Positions 12,101-20,264 of a DNA stretch of 64,000 nt are shown in pieces. The first letter of the stretch is position 1, and the number at the start of each line of letters is the position of its first letter. The DNA lies in contig CBDFLD010000022.1 of assembly GCA_965249005.1 (NCBI GenBank), positions 310,001 through 374,000 of the forward strand, read 5' to 3'. Under the pieces are notes generated by a model. It was not told where the DNA came from, did no database searches, and was given only the letters and a program-made list of their open reading frames with translations. Position numbers and translations under genes: made by a program. This stretch comes from CBDFLD01 sp965249005. GTDB taxonomy: Bacteria > Acidobacteriota > UBA6911.

Positions 12101-12455
12101 GATGCTGATCGGAAGTATGGTTGAGTACGAGCTCGGTGATCACACGAAGACCACGCCTGTGCGCCTGCTTCAGAAACGTCTGGAAATCTTTCAGGGTACC
12201 GTAGGAGGGATGGATGTTGGTGTAGTCGGAGATGTCGTAGCCGTCGTCCTTCCACGGTGAGGGACAAAAGGGCAGTAGCCAAAGGACATTGGCTCCTAGA
12301 TCTTGCAGATAGTCCAACCGCTCGGTCAAGCCGCGAAAATCGCCCACGCCGTCATCATCACTGTCAGAAAAAGCGCGCACGTGTAGCTCGTATATGACCG
12401 CATCCTTGTACCACAAAGCACTATCCGGTCTCATGGGTTGGATCTCGAGAATCAT
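9099..12455 (-). CDS. treS: Trehalose synthase / maltokinase fusion (TreS-Mak)
   Basis: About 1118 residues. The N-terminal GH13 domain (to about 560) is trehalose synthase: nucleophile D211 in GVDGLRLDAVPYL, E253 in LLAEANQWPED, and NHDE at 317-320. The C-terminal 450 residues match maltokinase/Pep2: LPDYLKQRRWFLG, the catalytic HGDYHLGQVLF and the metal-binding IIDFEGEP. The protein would interconvert maltose and trehalose and phosphorylate maltose to maltose-1-phosphate for the GlgE pathway; no glgE lies in the window. Start: ATG at 12455 (MILEIQP) or 12434 (MRPDSALW); the open frame further upstream is arginine-rich and not TreS-like. It overlaps malQ by 11 bases. Confidence 0.93.
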   Translation of the reverse strand: MILEIQPMRPDSALWYKDAVIYELHVRAFSDSDDDGVGDFRGLTERLDYLQDLGANVLWLLPFCPSPWKDDGYDISDYTNIHPSYGTLKDFQTFLKQAHRRGLRVITELVLNHTSDQHPWFQRARKAGPGSSSRDFYVWSDSPHKYKEARIIFKDFESSNWTWDAVAKAYYWHRFYSHQPDLNFENPEVHEAVLKAVDFWFDLGVDGLRLDAVPYLYEREGTSCENLPETHAFLKKLRTHVDGKYSERMLLAEANQWPEDAVAYFGGGDECQMAFHFPVMPRLFMAIKREDRFPIVDILEQTPEIPENCQWAMFLRNHDELTLEMVTDEERDYMYRAYAHEQQMRINLGIRRRLAPLLGNHRRRIELMNSVLFALPGTPVIYNGDEIGMGDNIYLGDRDGVRTPMQWNPDRNAGFSKANPHKLYLPIIIDPEYHYEAINVEAQQNNPHSLLWWTKRLIALRKQSLALSRGSLEFLHPENHRVLAFLRRYGDEQILVVANLSRFSQPVEMDLSHLNGMVPIELFGKVEFPPIGELPYFITLAPHGFYSFSLEHPKQISAYEVGSGREAEKIPVLAATSWQALLEGEPRAGFEGLLPDYLKQRRWFLGRLRVIRSAKVVEAIPFPPSAAYFFLVEIYYNQGEPETYVVPLALAMGERAGEILRYQPATVIARLGGPGDEAGVLYGADGDQSFCEGLLDAIGRRRRFKGSAGELNAIASKQFRQLRGTEDSVPSESRADEQNNSSIVYGQRFIFKLFRHLEEGINPDLEIGRFLTEKTHFRNVPPVAGSIEYRRKDGSVSTLGILTGFVSNEGDAWRHALDALGRFFERAMARSDNGGKKICTSHHPLDLVDQEFPETTAELIPDYIGDARLLGQRTAELHLELGREQEDPSFAHEPFTDFYRQGLYHGMVGLANRSVQLLRQKGKKLPEEIRLAANEVVEREAELRNLFRPIRDHRITGMRIRHHGDYHLGQVLFTGKDFIIIDFEGEPIRSMGERRIKRSPLRDVASMLRSYHYVSCAALFGQAPGIISQQDTPKLKSWARFWYDCVSSAFLKGYLNSASVAAFLPNTREELRLLLDAFMLEKAVYEISHELVHRPDWLRIPLEGVLTILGAKGTVDVA

Positions 12456-12922
12456 CCACGGCTGGCGTAAAGTTTCCGAGTGGAGCCCGGCGGAGCAGCA
12501 GCGCGTGGCTCTCGTCTCCCTCGGGTCGTCCGCTGAGGCGATGCCTCGGGAAACGCAGATCGAAACTCCCTTTCGCAAAACTACGTATAGTAGTCGAAAT
12601 GCCTCGTGGTGCGAATGAATTTGTGACGAAAAATAAGGTCGGCAATCTTGCCCCATTGACGCGCTAGGAACCCCTCCTTGACGACAACGGGGTAGGCGGA
12701 TCAAGCCGCCGGCGCGCACCCTCCGGGCGCTCCAAAGAGGTAGCGACCCACTGAGCCTTATCGTCCACTTGCGATCCAAAATATAGACAGAGTTGAAGAT
12801 GAGGGTAAGCGTCTCTCTCCGGGAGACGCATGAAAACAGGTCCAGGTTGGAGCGACTTCGCCAGCAACGCAAGCGGCTGCCGGTAAGCGCGATGGGCCCA
12901 CAAAACCTTTTGCCTGAGTCGT
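12456..12922. other. Non-coding leader upstream of the trehalose/glucan operon
   Basis: About 470 bases between the MBL gene and the TreS-Mak start. The TreS frame stays open upstream, but its composition (many Arg and Ser, no TreS homology) suggests non-coding DNA. The operon promoter probably lies here; no hexamer pair with good spacing was found by eye. Confidence 0.4.
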
Positions 12923-13792
12923 TTAAACGCCTTGAAGCCGGTGGAGGCAGCGGCCGAGTTCCCGGCACATCTGCTCAGCCTCCATTCGAATCCTTCGGCC
13001 GTGGCCCGGCAAGATCCATTCGAACTGGTAATCGAGGAGACGCGCCACAGACGACACCTGTTCGTCCCAGCGATACCAGCAAACCTGCCGGGAGGCCCAC
13101 AACGCGGCTCTTCGCGGCGACCACCAGAGGTGATCACCGGAAAACAGGAACCGGTTTCCGTACAGTAGGACCATGTGACCGCGGGTATGTCCCGGCGTCG
13201 GGATGGCCGTGAGATCGTTCGCGAAGGCCACTGGATCGGTCCCTTCCAGCTGGTGCTCGACTGAACGCAGATTGGGACCGACTTCATGACGATGAATAAC
13301 CCGCGCGGCGCCAAAATGCTCCGCCCATTTGCGATGGTCGGCAACATCGTCCCGGTGGGTGAGGAATATCCACCGAATCCCGCCGAGTGACCGAACGCGC
13401 TTTGCGAGAGGCAACGAGAAGCGTGGAGTGTCGACGAGAACGTTGCCCTCGGAACGCCGAATCAAGTAACTGGAGGCGCCGAACGAAAACCTGGAGGCAA
13501 AACCGCAGAAGTAAACGTTGTCTTCGACTTGTTCGGGAAACGCCTGAACTGCAGCTTGAATCGGGTAGCGACGCCGCGCCCCGATTGATGCAGTCGGGCA
13601 AGTCACCAAGGCCTTCAGCGCTTGCTGGATCTCTTGCTCCGTCTCCGGCTGACGGTAAACGGCTGCTTGGTCCCCCGCGGGATGGAAACTGCGAGGCGCG
13701 AGCTGCCTGCAAAGGTCACAGTCGATACACGTGGAATCGACGTAGAAGTCTCCCGAGATATTCTCCGGCCGGCTCAGCGTGGTTCGGGCCAT
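12923..13792 (-). CDS. Ferredoxin-domain / metallo-beta-lactamase-fold hydrolase
   Basis: 289 residues. The N-terminus is a 4Fe-4S ferredoxin-like module (C22, C25 and C28 in CIDCDLC; C65 followed by Pro in VTCPTAS). From about 85 an MBL fold follows with the metal motif THRDDVADH, H near 195 in IPTPGHTRGH, D in FLFSGDHLWW and the last H in ILPGHGRRI. The first motif position has Arg rather than His (HRDDVADH for HxHxDH), as in glyoxalase-II-like relatives with altered metal sites. The substrate is unknown. It lies upstream of the TreS operon on the same strand but 470 bases away, so co-transcription is uncertain. Confidence 0.85.
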   Translation of the reverse strand: MARTTLSRPENISGDFYVDSTCIDCDLCRQLAPRSFHPAGDQAAVYRQPETEQEIQQALKALVTCPTASIGARRRYPIQAAVQAFPEQVEDNVYFCGFASRFSFGASSYLIRRSEGNVLVDTPRFSLPLAKRVRSLGGIRWIFLTHRDDVADHRKWAEHFGAARVIHRHEVGPNLRSVEHQLEGTDPVAFANDLTAIPTPGHTRGHMVLLYGNRFLFSGDHLWWSPRRAALWASRQVCWYRWDEQVSSVARLLDYQFEWILPGHGRRIRMEAEQMCRELGRCLHRLQGV

Positions 13793-13810
13793 AAGAAATA
13801 GCTTAACAAC

Positions 13811-13850
13811 TTTCAGCCATCAGCGCGCAGCTTTCAGCGACCGAGCCGCG
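13811..13850. repeat. Copy of a dispersed AGCTTTCAGC-type small repeat
   Basis: The stretch ACTTTCAGCCATCAGC followed by CAGCTTTCAGCGACC is made of alternating AGCTTTCAGC/CATCAGC units. Related units occur just downstream of genes at 52081 and 61104. It is a low-complexity intergenic repeat of unknown function. Confidence 0.5.
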
Positions 13851-13872
13851 AAGCATGCGGTGCGCTGGGCAT

Positions 13873-14313
13873 TCAGTCACTATCCTTGTCGACCATGATT
13901 GCTGCGAATCCCTCGCGTAGTTTCTCCGGTAGTTCTCTTGCCTGACGTTCCACCATGTCGAACTAGACGACCACGATTTCGCTGGTGGCGGCCACGACTC
14001 CGGTTTGTGCATTTTTCATTCGCTGGTACATGGTCATCGACTTGGTCCCGACCCGCACGATCCCTCCCTCGATCACAACCAGGCTTCCTACTCGCTGCTC
14101 GGCCTTGAACTCGAGGGTATGCTTGGCATCCACGAAGCCCTCTCGGTCGCCTTTGTCGTGGTTCCAGCGGAAACCCGCGGTAAGGAGTAGGTGAAACGTG
14201 CCCTGATCGAACATCCCCACGTAGTGCTGAACGTTCATATGGCCCAGGTGGTCACAATGCCAGGGGTAAACAACGCCTCGAAAAGTCTCCGTATATCCGG
14301 TTGCTTCACTCAT
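13873..14313 (-). pseudogene. 4-hydroxybenzoyl-CoA-type (hot-dog fold) thioesterase, in-frame amber near the 3' end
   Basis: The ATG at 14313 has a good AGGAG eight bases upstream. The first 116 codons give a normal 4HBT thioesterase: WHCDHLGHMNVQHYVGMFDQ carries the catalytic Asp region, and KHTLEFKAEQRVGSLVVIEG the central strands. A TAG at 13963-13965 falls after SEIVVV. Beyond it the same frame continues with FDMVERQARELPEKLREGF and a natural end (TGA at 13873), matching the usual C-terminus of the family. A Gln or similar codon was probably changed to TAG. The truncated form lacks about 30 residues and may be inactive, unless the stop is a sequence error. Confidence 0.8.
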
Positions 14314-14518
14314 CACAATGGCTCCTGTTTGGGGGAAGAACCTTGTCCGAGCCACGCTGAAGCGCTCGACTCGGGGGCCCCTCTGATATGCTCGTCGCGT
14401 TGAGCCATACTATACGAATTTTGACGCCGACAAGTGACGTTGGCCGGCACCTGTGGTAGAAATAGCATGGCTCCCAATACTTTGTCGAAGGCAAGCTACA
14501 ACCACCCGGAGGACACCC

Positions 14519-15628
14519 ATGCGAACGGAACGAACCAGTAAGCTACCGCCCTTCTACACCCAGGTGATCGGGTCGCTTCCCCGGCCGAAACTGGTACGCC
14601 AATTACACGCGCAACGTTCGCAGATGTCGGAGGATCGTTTCAACGGCATCATGGATGACCTGGTCGTCTTCGCGATGCGGTTGCAGGAGCAGGCGGGGCT
14701 GGACGTCATAAGCGACGGCGAATGGCGGCGGATTCAGTACGTGGACGAGTTTTTGAATCGCATTGGCGGTTTCGAAAAGATCCGCCCTTTCGAACATGCC
14801 GGTGAAAAAAAGCACCATTTGGTTGTGACCCACAGGATGCGGGCCGAAGAACCGGTGTTCGTCTCGGACGCGGAGTTTCTGGTCCGGAACACGGACCGGG
14901 TCCGCAAGTTCGCTCTGCCGAGCCCCTTTCTGGTCGGTATTCGATACTGGCACGAGGATTTCTCCAAGGAGGCCTATCCCACCGTGGCCCATTTCATGGA
15001 GCATCTCACCGAGATCCTGTCCAAAGAGGCTCAGGCCCTCTGCGAAGCGGGTATCGACATCATCCAGCTCGATGATCCCGCCTTGACTTATTTTTGCGAC
15101 CGGAGGCTGATGGGCGAGGGCCAGACGCACGATGACCGGCTCCGCCAAACCTGGGACCCCGCAAAGCAAGTTCCGGAGGCGGTCGGCCTCATCAACGCGA
15201 TCCTCGAGGGGTTGCCTGCCGAGACACACGTGCACTGCTGCCACAGCGTCTACAAGCGCAACAGCGACGTCTCGGGAAATTACGAACCTCTCCTCCTTCA
15301 TCTTGAGGGTGTGAAAATCGATCGTTTGAATCTGGAGTTCGCCTACCAGGGGACCGGCGACATCACGGATCTGAATCTCCTTCCCGCGAACGTCGGGATC
15401 GGGATGGGGGTCGTCGACGTTCGCAGCGAGCACCTTCAGAGCATCGAAGAGATTGCCGCAATCGGAGAGGCAGGCGCCAAGGTGCTGGACCCCGGACAAA
15501 TCGCGCTGAACCCGGACTGCGGCTTTGCCCCCGATATGGGGGAACCCCCTTCGATCGACGAGGCCTTCGAGAAACTGAGTCGCCTTGCAGCGGCGGCCAC
15601 GCAGCTGCGCCAAAAGTACGGTTCTTGA
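14519..15628 (+). CDS. Cobalamin-independent methionine synthase-like protein (MetE C-terminal domain)
   Basis: 369 residues from an ATG preceded by GGAGGACACCC. It is a single MetE-C/UROD-like TIM barrel, half the length of full MetE. IGSLPRP near the N-terminus, IIQLDDPAL, the zinc ligands in HVHCCHSV and the late Cys in LNPDCGF are visible. Stand-alone proteins of this type transfer methyl groups from substrates other than methyltetrahydropteroyl-triglutamate, or act in sulfur-compound metabolism; the substrate here is unknown. It lies 40 bases upstream of a sugar-isomerase-like gene on the same strand, probably in one transcript. Confidence 0.88.
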   Translation: MRTERTSKLPPFYTQVIGSLPRPKLVRQLHAQRSQMSEDRFNGIMDDLVVFAMRLQEQAGLDVISDGEWRRIQYVDEFLNRIGGFEKIRPFEHAGEKKHHLVVTHRMRAEEPVFVSDAEFLVRNTDRVRKFALPSPFLVGIRYWHEDFSKEAYPTVAHFMEHLTEILSKEAQALCEAGIDIIQLDDPALTYFCDRRLMGEGQTHDDRLRQTWDPAKQVPEAVGLINAILEGLPAETHVHCCHSVYKRNSDVSGNYEPLLLHLEGVKIDRLNLEFAYQGTGDITDLNLLPANVGIGMGVVDVRSEHLQSIEEIAAIGEAGAKVLDPGQIALNPDCGFAPDMGEPPSIDEAFEKLSRLAAAATQLRQKYGS

Positions 15629-15668
15629 TCCTCGAGCTGGGAACTTGAAGCTGAAACGGAGGTGAGTC

Positions 15669-16607
15669 TTGGAAAGACCGGCCGGACCTGTATCATCGGC
15701 GCCACGCTCGAGCGGCAGAAAAACCGATCGCCGCGCCTTCTTCGAGCGTGCGATGCTTTCCGGAGCCGCAATCCCCCTGGCCACAGGTCCCCACACGCAT
15801 CGGGGTCGATCGTCGAGGGAAACGCGTACAAGCCGGCAGTTCGAGCTGGGCACCGTGACCTATAACCTCGCAAGGACGTGGTCCCTGGAGGAACTGATCG
15901 AAAAGTGCGAAACAGCAAACTTCCGCGCAGTGGAGCTGCGCAGCACGCACCGGCATGGGGTCGAGCCCGAAATCTCGGAAGAGCAGCGCCGGGCCATTCG
16001 CCGGCGCTTCTCCGAGACCGACGTGAAACTTCTGTGCCTGGGGACCGCCTGCGAATATCACTCGCCGGATCCGCAGCAGGTGCAGCGCAATCTCGAGCGG
16101 ACCCGCCAATTCTTGGAGTTGGCCGACGACGTGGGTGCCTCGGGAATCAAGGTGCGGCCGAACGGCCTCCCGGATGGCATTCCGGCGGAAAAAACGCTGC
16201 AGCAGATCGGAAACGCCCTGCGTGAGGCGGCAGCGGCTGCCGAACAGCACGGAGTCGAGATCTGGGTCGAGGCCCACGGTCCCGGCACGAGCGACCCGCC
16301 CGTCATGAAAAAAATCATGGACTACTGTGGTCACCGCCTCGTGGGCGTCACCTGGAATTGCAATCCCGGAGACGTGAAAAACGGATCCGTCCGGCCCTAT
16401 TTCGAGCTACTGCAGGACCATATCCGCAATGTTCACATCCATGAGCTCTTTTCAGATTACCCTTACAGGGAACTGTTCGGTTTGCTCAGCGCGATGGGCT
16501 ACAAAGGGTACACGCTTTCGGAGATCGTGGAAGCAAAGGGCGATCCCGTGCGCTTCATGCGCTACTACCGCATGGCTTGGGAAGCGCTCACCAATACCTG
16601 CCCGTAG
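15669..16607 (+). CDS. Xylose-isomerase-like TIM-barrel protein with Tat-type signal
   Basis: 312 residues from a TTG start; GGAGGTGA lies five bases upstream, which decides this start over later ones. The N-terminus has GRKTDRRAFFERA followed by a short apolar stretch, a twin-arginine-like signal (RRxFF). From about 58 it is an AP-endonuclease-2/sugar phosphate isomerase barrel: metal-binding Glu in IWVEAHGPG, then VTWNCNPGDV, NVHIHELF and TLSEIVEAKGDP. Exported isomerase/epimerase-like proteins of this kind are frequent in Acidobacteriota and Planctomycetota catabolic loci. The substrate is unknown. Confidence 0.85.
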   Translation: MERPAGPVSSAPRSSGRKTDRRAFFERAMLSGAAIPLATGPHTHRGRSSRETRTSRQFELGTVTYNLARTWSLEELIEKCETANFRAVELRSTHRHGVEPEISEEQRRAIRRRFSETDVKLLCLGTACEYHSPDPQQVQRNLERTRQFLELADDVGASGIKVRPNGLPDGIPAEKTLQQIGNALREAAAAAEQHGVEIWVEAHGPGTSDPPVMKKIMDYCGHRLVGVTWNCNPGDVKNGSVRPYFELLQDHIRNVHIHELFSDYPYRELFGLLSAMGYKGYTLSEIVEAKGDPVRFMRYYRMAWEALTNTCP

Positions 16608-16608
16608 A

Positions 16609-17901
16609 TTAGTTCCTCATCCCCTGCAACAACATGATGGCCGCATCTCCAAAGTCTCGCTCCGCTGCTCCGGTGTAAGGAGAGACACTCTCTTCGTAGC
16701 CTCCCTCCTTCATGGCCTCTTCCGTTGTCATGTATCCCAGCCACCCGTTCGTGTACCCGTAGTAGAAGGTATTGGCGAAAGGCGACCGGTTTCGCACGCG
16801 AATCGCGACTTCGCAGAAAAGCTCGAGCGGGGCCGCCCAAAGCACCGTGTCGCGTCGCAGCTTGAGGTATCGGATGGGGACGCGAACCAGCTCGGTTCCG
16901 CCATCCGTCACGCGGTGATAGCGTTTCAGATCGTCCGGCCATTGAATCCCGGTCTTTTTGGGTGTCTCTGCATAGACTTCTCCGAAGTCCAATCCAATCT
17001 CGGCGCTTTCGTCGACACGCATCGAACGATTGGCTTCCAGGATGCGATCCCCCAGCAGCACGTTGAACTTGGGAAGGTTTCTGAAGTGCATGTTGAAAAA
17101 GTATATGGGTGTGATGTTCCCGGCCGCTCCGTTGATATAGAGCATCGGGGCGCCCAGCTTGTTCTCCACATAGGTTGCCACGTACCCTTGTGCATCTCCG
17201 CTCACAGCCTTTACCGCGCCCAGCGTGGTACCGTGCATGGCGTAATTGGCGATCAAGGCAATAATGGAACCGTCTGGCCTCTCGAGCCGGATCAGGCCGA
17301 TCTGCCGATCCACCGGAGCCTCCGGATCCAGACCCAGCGTGATCTTCCCGTCGACTTCACGGGCACGTCGGTTCATGTTGGCCATGGACCACCCTTTCCC
17401 GACGGCCATTCGCGCCGGCTCCAGGCTGGCGAGCGCCTTGTTGATTCCATCAGTCAACGTGGTGGTCACGAAGTTCGTGTACTCGAGGTCGAGCTCGTGT
17501 TGCCAGCGCTCGCCCAGGCTTTGAAAGACCTTTCCCAGGCTGAACGTCCCTACCTCCGGGGCCGCATGCGTGTGGGTTACAGTCCACCAGACCTGTTCTC
17601 TGGTCAGTCCGGTCTCCTTCTCCAACTTCTCACAATAGTCATCGTAGAACGAGGGCGCCACCGCCCCCAGATCGCTGGAAATCAGGATGAATCTCTTCTC
17701 GCCTTGCTTCAACGCAACGATGCGGTGGAATATCGGATCGTTCACTTTCTCGGATTTGCGCGGTGGATAGCCGAGAAGCCACTGATCCGTACTCGGAGTG
17801 ATATCAACTTTGACGACGGATGCTTCGAAATCCGCAGCTACAACCGGTGCGGCCAGCAACAAGACGCCGGTTCCGCGTTTCAGCCAAGACATGATCTTCA
17901 C
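16609..17901 (-). CDS. Neutral/alkaline non-lysosomal ceramidase-like secreted protein
   Basis: About 430 residues. A GTG at 17901 is favoured because AGGAGG lies seven bases upstream; an ATG two codons earlier is too close. A signal peptide (MSWLKRGTGVLLLAAPVVAA) is followed by the start of the ceramidase N-terminal domain: VVKVDITPSTDQWLLGY, DLGAVAP and the metal-binding WTVTHTHAAPE, then LIANYAMHGTTLG. Many bacterial proteins of this family act in unknown catabolic roles. It converges with the isomerase gene with a one-base gap and diverges from the S9 peptidase. Confidence 0.85.
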   Translation of the reverse strand: MKIMSWLKRGTGVLLLAAPVVAADFEASVVKVDITPSTDQWLLGYPPRKSEKVNDPIFHRIVALKQGEKRFILISSDLGAVAPSFYDDYCEKLEKETGLTREQVWWTVTHTHAAPEVGTFSLGKVFQSLGERWQHELDLEYTNFVTTTLTDGINKALASLEPARMAVGKGWSMANMNRRAREVDGKITLGLDPEAPVDRQIGLIRLERPDGSIIALIANYAMHGTTLGAVKAVSGDAQGYVATYVENKLGAPMLYINGAAGNITPIYFFNMHFRNLPKFNVLLGDRILEANRSMRVDESAEIGLDFGEVYAETPKKTGIQWPDDLKRYHRVTDGGTELVRVPIRYLKLRRDTVLWAAPLELFCEVAIRVRNRSPFANTFYYGYTNGWLGYMTTEEAMKEGGYEESVSPYTGAAERDFGDAAIMLLQGMRN

Positions 17902-18151
17902 TATCATTCCTCCTGATAAGGGTCCTGATAATGCCAAGGAGCGAGGTTCGCGAACGGCGGCTCCCCATTTTGGGTTATCACTATAATGCCCCGGCCGGAG
18001 AATTTAAAGACCGAGCTCGACGCGTACCCGGAGTCTTGGCAGTGCAGTCGCTCGTCCCTCCGTCGCCCCGAGGCCGCCGTGTCACGGTTGTCTTGAACTC
18101 CGCCGCCAATTAGGATACGAAGGCCTGAACCACCACAATAAGGGAACACTC

Positions 18152-20264
18152 ATGAACAGATTCAGTAACGCCATGGCCTTCTTTGATTCTGATTTTGATT
18201 CGAAAGCCGCGACCGGCAGACTCGTCTCGGCCGGAATCTCAATTCTTGGCATCGCGCTGTCCATGTGTCTGTCGGCGCCGGCGGGCCGGTCCGAGCAGAT
18301 AGGATTGAGAGCTATGGATGCCTTCGAGCTCGAATATGCGGCCGATCCTCGGATCTCACCTGACGGCACACGAGTCGCCTACGAACGACATTATGCCGAC
18401 ATCATGAGCGACCGGCGCTACGTCAACATCTGGGTGGTCCACGCCGACGGGACCGGCCACCAAAACGATTCCTCTCCCCGTTGGGTCCCCCGACGGAAAG
18501 AGACTTGCCTATATCTCGAATCGTGACGGACACGGGCAAATCTACGTCCGCTGGATGGACACCGGGACAATGGGCCGCATCACGAACCTCGAGAACCCGC
18601 CGTCACAGCCGGTATGGTCTCCCGACGGGCGCTCGATCGCTTTCAAGTCGTTTGTCTCTCGGCCACCGAAGGATTTTGCCCAACTGCCCCCGCCCCCCTC
18701 CGGCGCCAGCTGGGCGGATCCGGCCGTGGTCGTCGACCGGTACATGTACCGTTACGACGGAATCGGGTACCTCGAGCCCGGCTATATCCATCTTTTTGTC
18801 GTGTCGGCCGATGGCGGCACCCCCCGCCAAGTTTCCACCGGGGACTTCCATCACGGCCGTCCGTGGGCTCACGCGAGCGAAGCGGTCTGGACGCCGGATG
18901 GGAAGTTTTTGCTGATGTCGACCAATCGCCACAGCAACTACGAGTTCGACCAGATGAACTCCGAGATCTACGAATTCGACCTCGAAAAGAAAAAGGTCCG
19001 GGCTCTGACCAGCCGGCAAGGGCCAGATGAAGGGCCGTCCGTCTCTCCGGATGGAAAATATATCGCCTATGTCGGGTTCGATGACAAATTCATGAGTTTT
19101 CAGGCCAAACGTCTCTACGTGATGAAGCGAGATGGAAGCGGCACGCGGATGCTCTCGGGAGACCTGGATCGCTCGGTGAGCAGCGCACGCTGGGCTCCGG
19201 ACGGGAGCGGAGTCTTTTGCCTCTATACGGATCACGGAAATACGAAGATTGCGCTCTACGACCTGGAGGGCCACCGCAAGATCGTTGCCGCAAACGTGGG
19301 CACCGGCGGCCGCGCTTATCACTATGGTCTGGCGTACACGGTTGCGAATACCGGTGCGGTTGCCTTCACCTACACCCGGCCCGACATTCCCGGCGACGTC
19401 GCTGTCCTAGGCCCCGGCGGAAGCGACCCGCGCGTGATCACTGCCGTCAACCGAGACCTGCTCTCTCAGCGAACCTTGGGTGAGGTCGAAGAAGTCTGGT
19501 ACGAATCGTCCCTGGACCAGCAGAAAATCCATGGTTGGATCCTGAAGCCGCCCGGATTCGATCCGAAGCGCAAGTATCCTCTGATACTGGAGATCCATGG
19601 CGGTCCCCTTGCCGCCTACGGAGACAGGTTCGCTACAACCCACCAGATCATGGCATCCAACGGGTACGTGGTCCTCTACACCAACCCCCGCGGCAGCACC
19701 AGCTATGGCTCCGATTTCGCCAACCAGATCCATCACGCCTATCCGGGCAACGACTTCTTCGATCTGGATTCGGGCGTCGACATGATGATCGAGAAAGACT
19801 ATATCGATGGCGAAAACCTGTTTGTAACCGGAGGTAGCGGCGGAGGCATTCTGACCTGCTGGATGATAGGGCGCACAGACCGTTTTCGCGCAGCCGCCAG
19901 TCTTTACCCGGCGATCAACTGGTACGCCTTTGTTCTCACGATCGACGACCCGTTGTTTCTCAGATATCAATTCCCCGGTTTTCCCTGGGATCATGTCGAG
20001 CACTTCGAGAAGCGGAACTTGCTCTCGGTGGTGAAGAACGTCAAGACACCGACGATGTTGATCACCGGCGACAAGGACTACCGGACACCACTATGGGAGG
20101 CGGAGCAATACTACCGCGCACTCAAGCTGCTCGACGTGGAGACGGTGCTGGTCCGAGTTCCGGGAGAACCCCACGGAACCCGGAACCGGCCGAGCCATTT
20201 TGCCGCGAAGATACGCAGTATCCTGGGTTGGTTCAACGAGCACAAGGTAAACGAAAAGCGATGA
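18152..20264 (+). pseudogene. S9-family (acylaminoacyl/dipeptidyl-type) peptidase, one-base frameshift
   Basis: An N-terminal signal (residues about 25-48 apolar) and the first propeller motif RISPDGTRVAYERH are in one frame from 18152. The homologous reading continues as SPDGKRLAYISNRDGHG in another frame from about 18486 to 20264. The two join at TCCCCGTTGGGTCCCCCGAC, where one extra base (G at about 18485) breaks the frame. The C-terminal alpha/beta-hydrolase is intact: Ser in VTGGSGGGILT, Asp in MLITGDKDYRTPLWEAEQYY, His in GEPHGTRNR. The undamaged protein would be about 704 residues and secreted. Either a pseudogene or a sequencing error in a C-rich tract. Confidence 0.85.
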
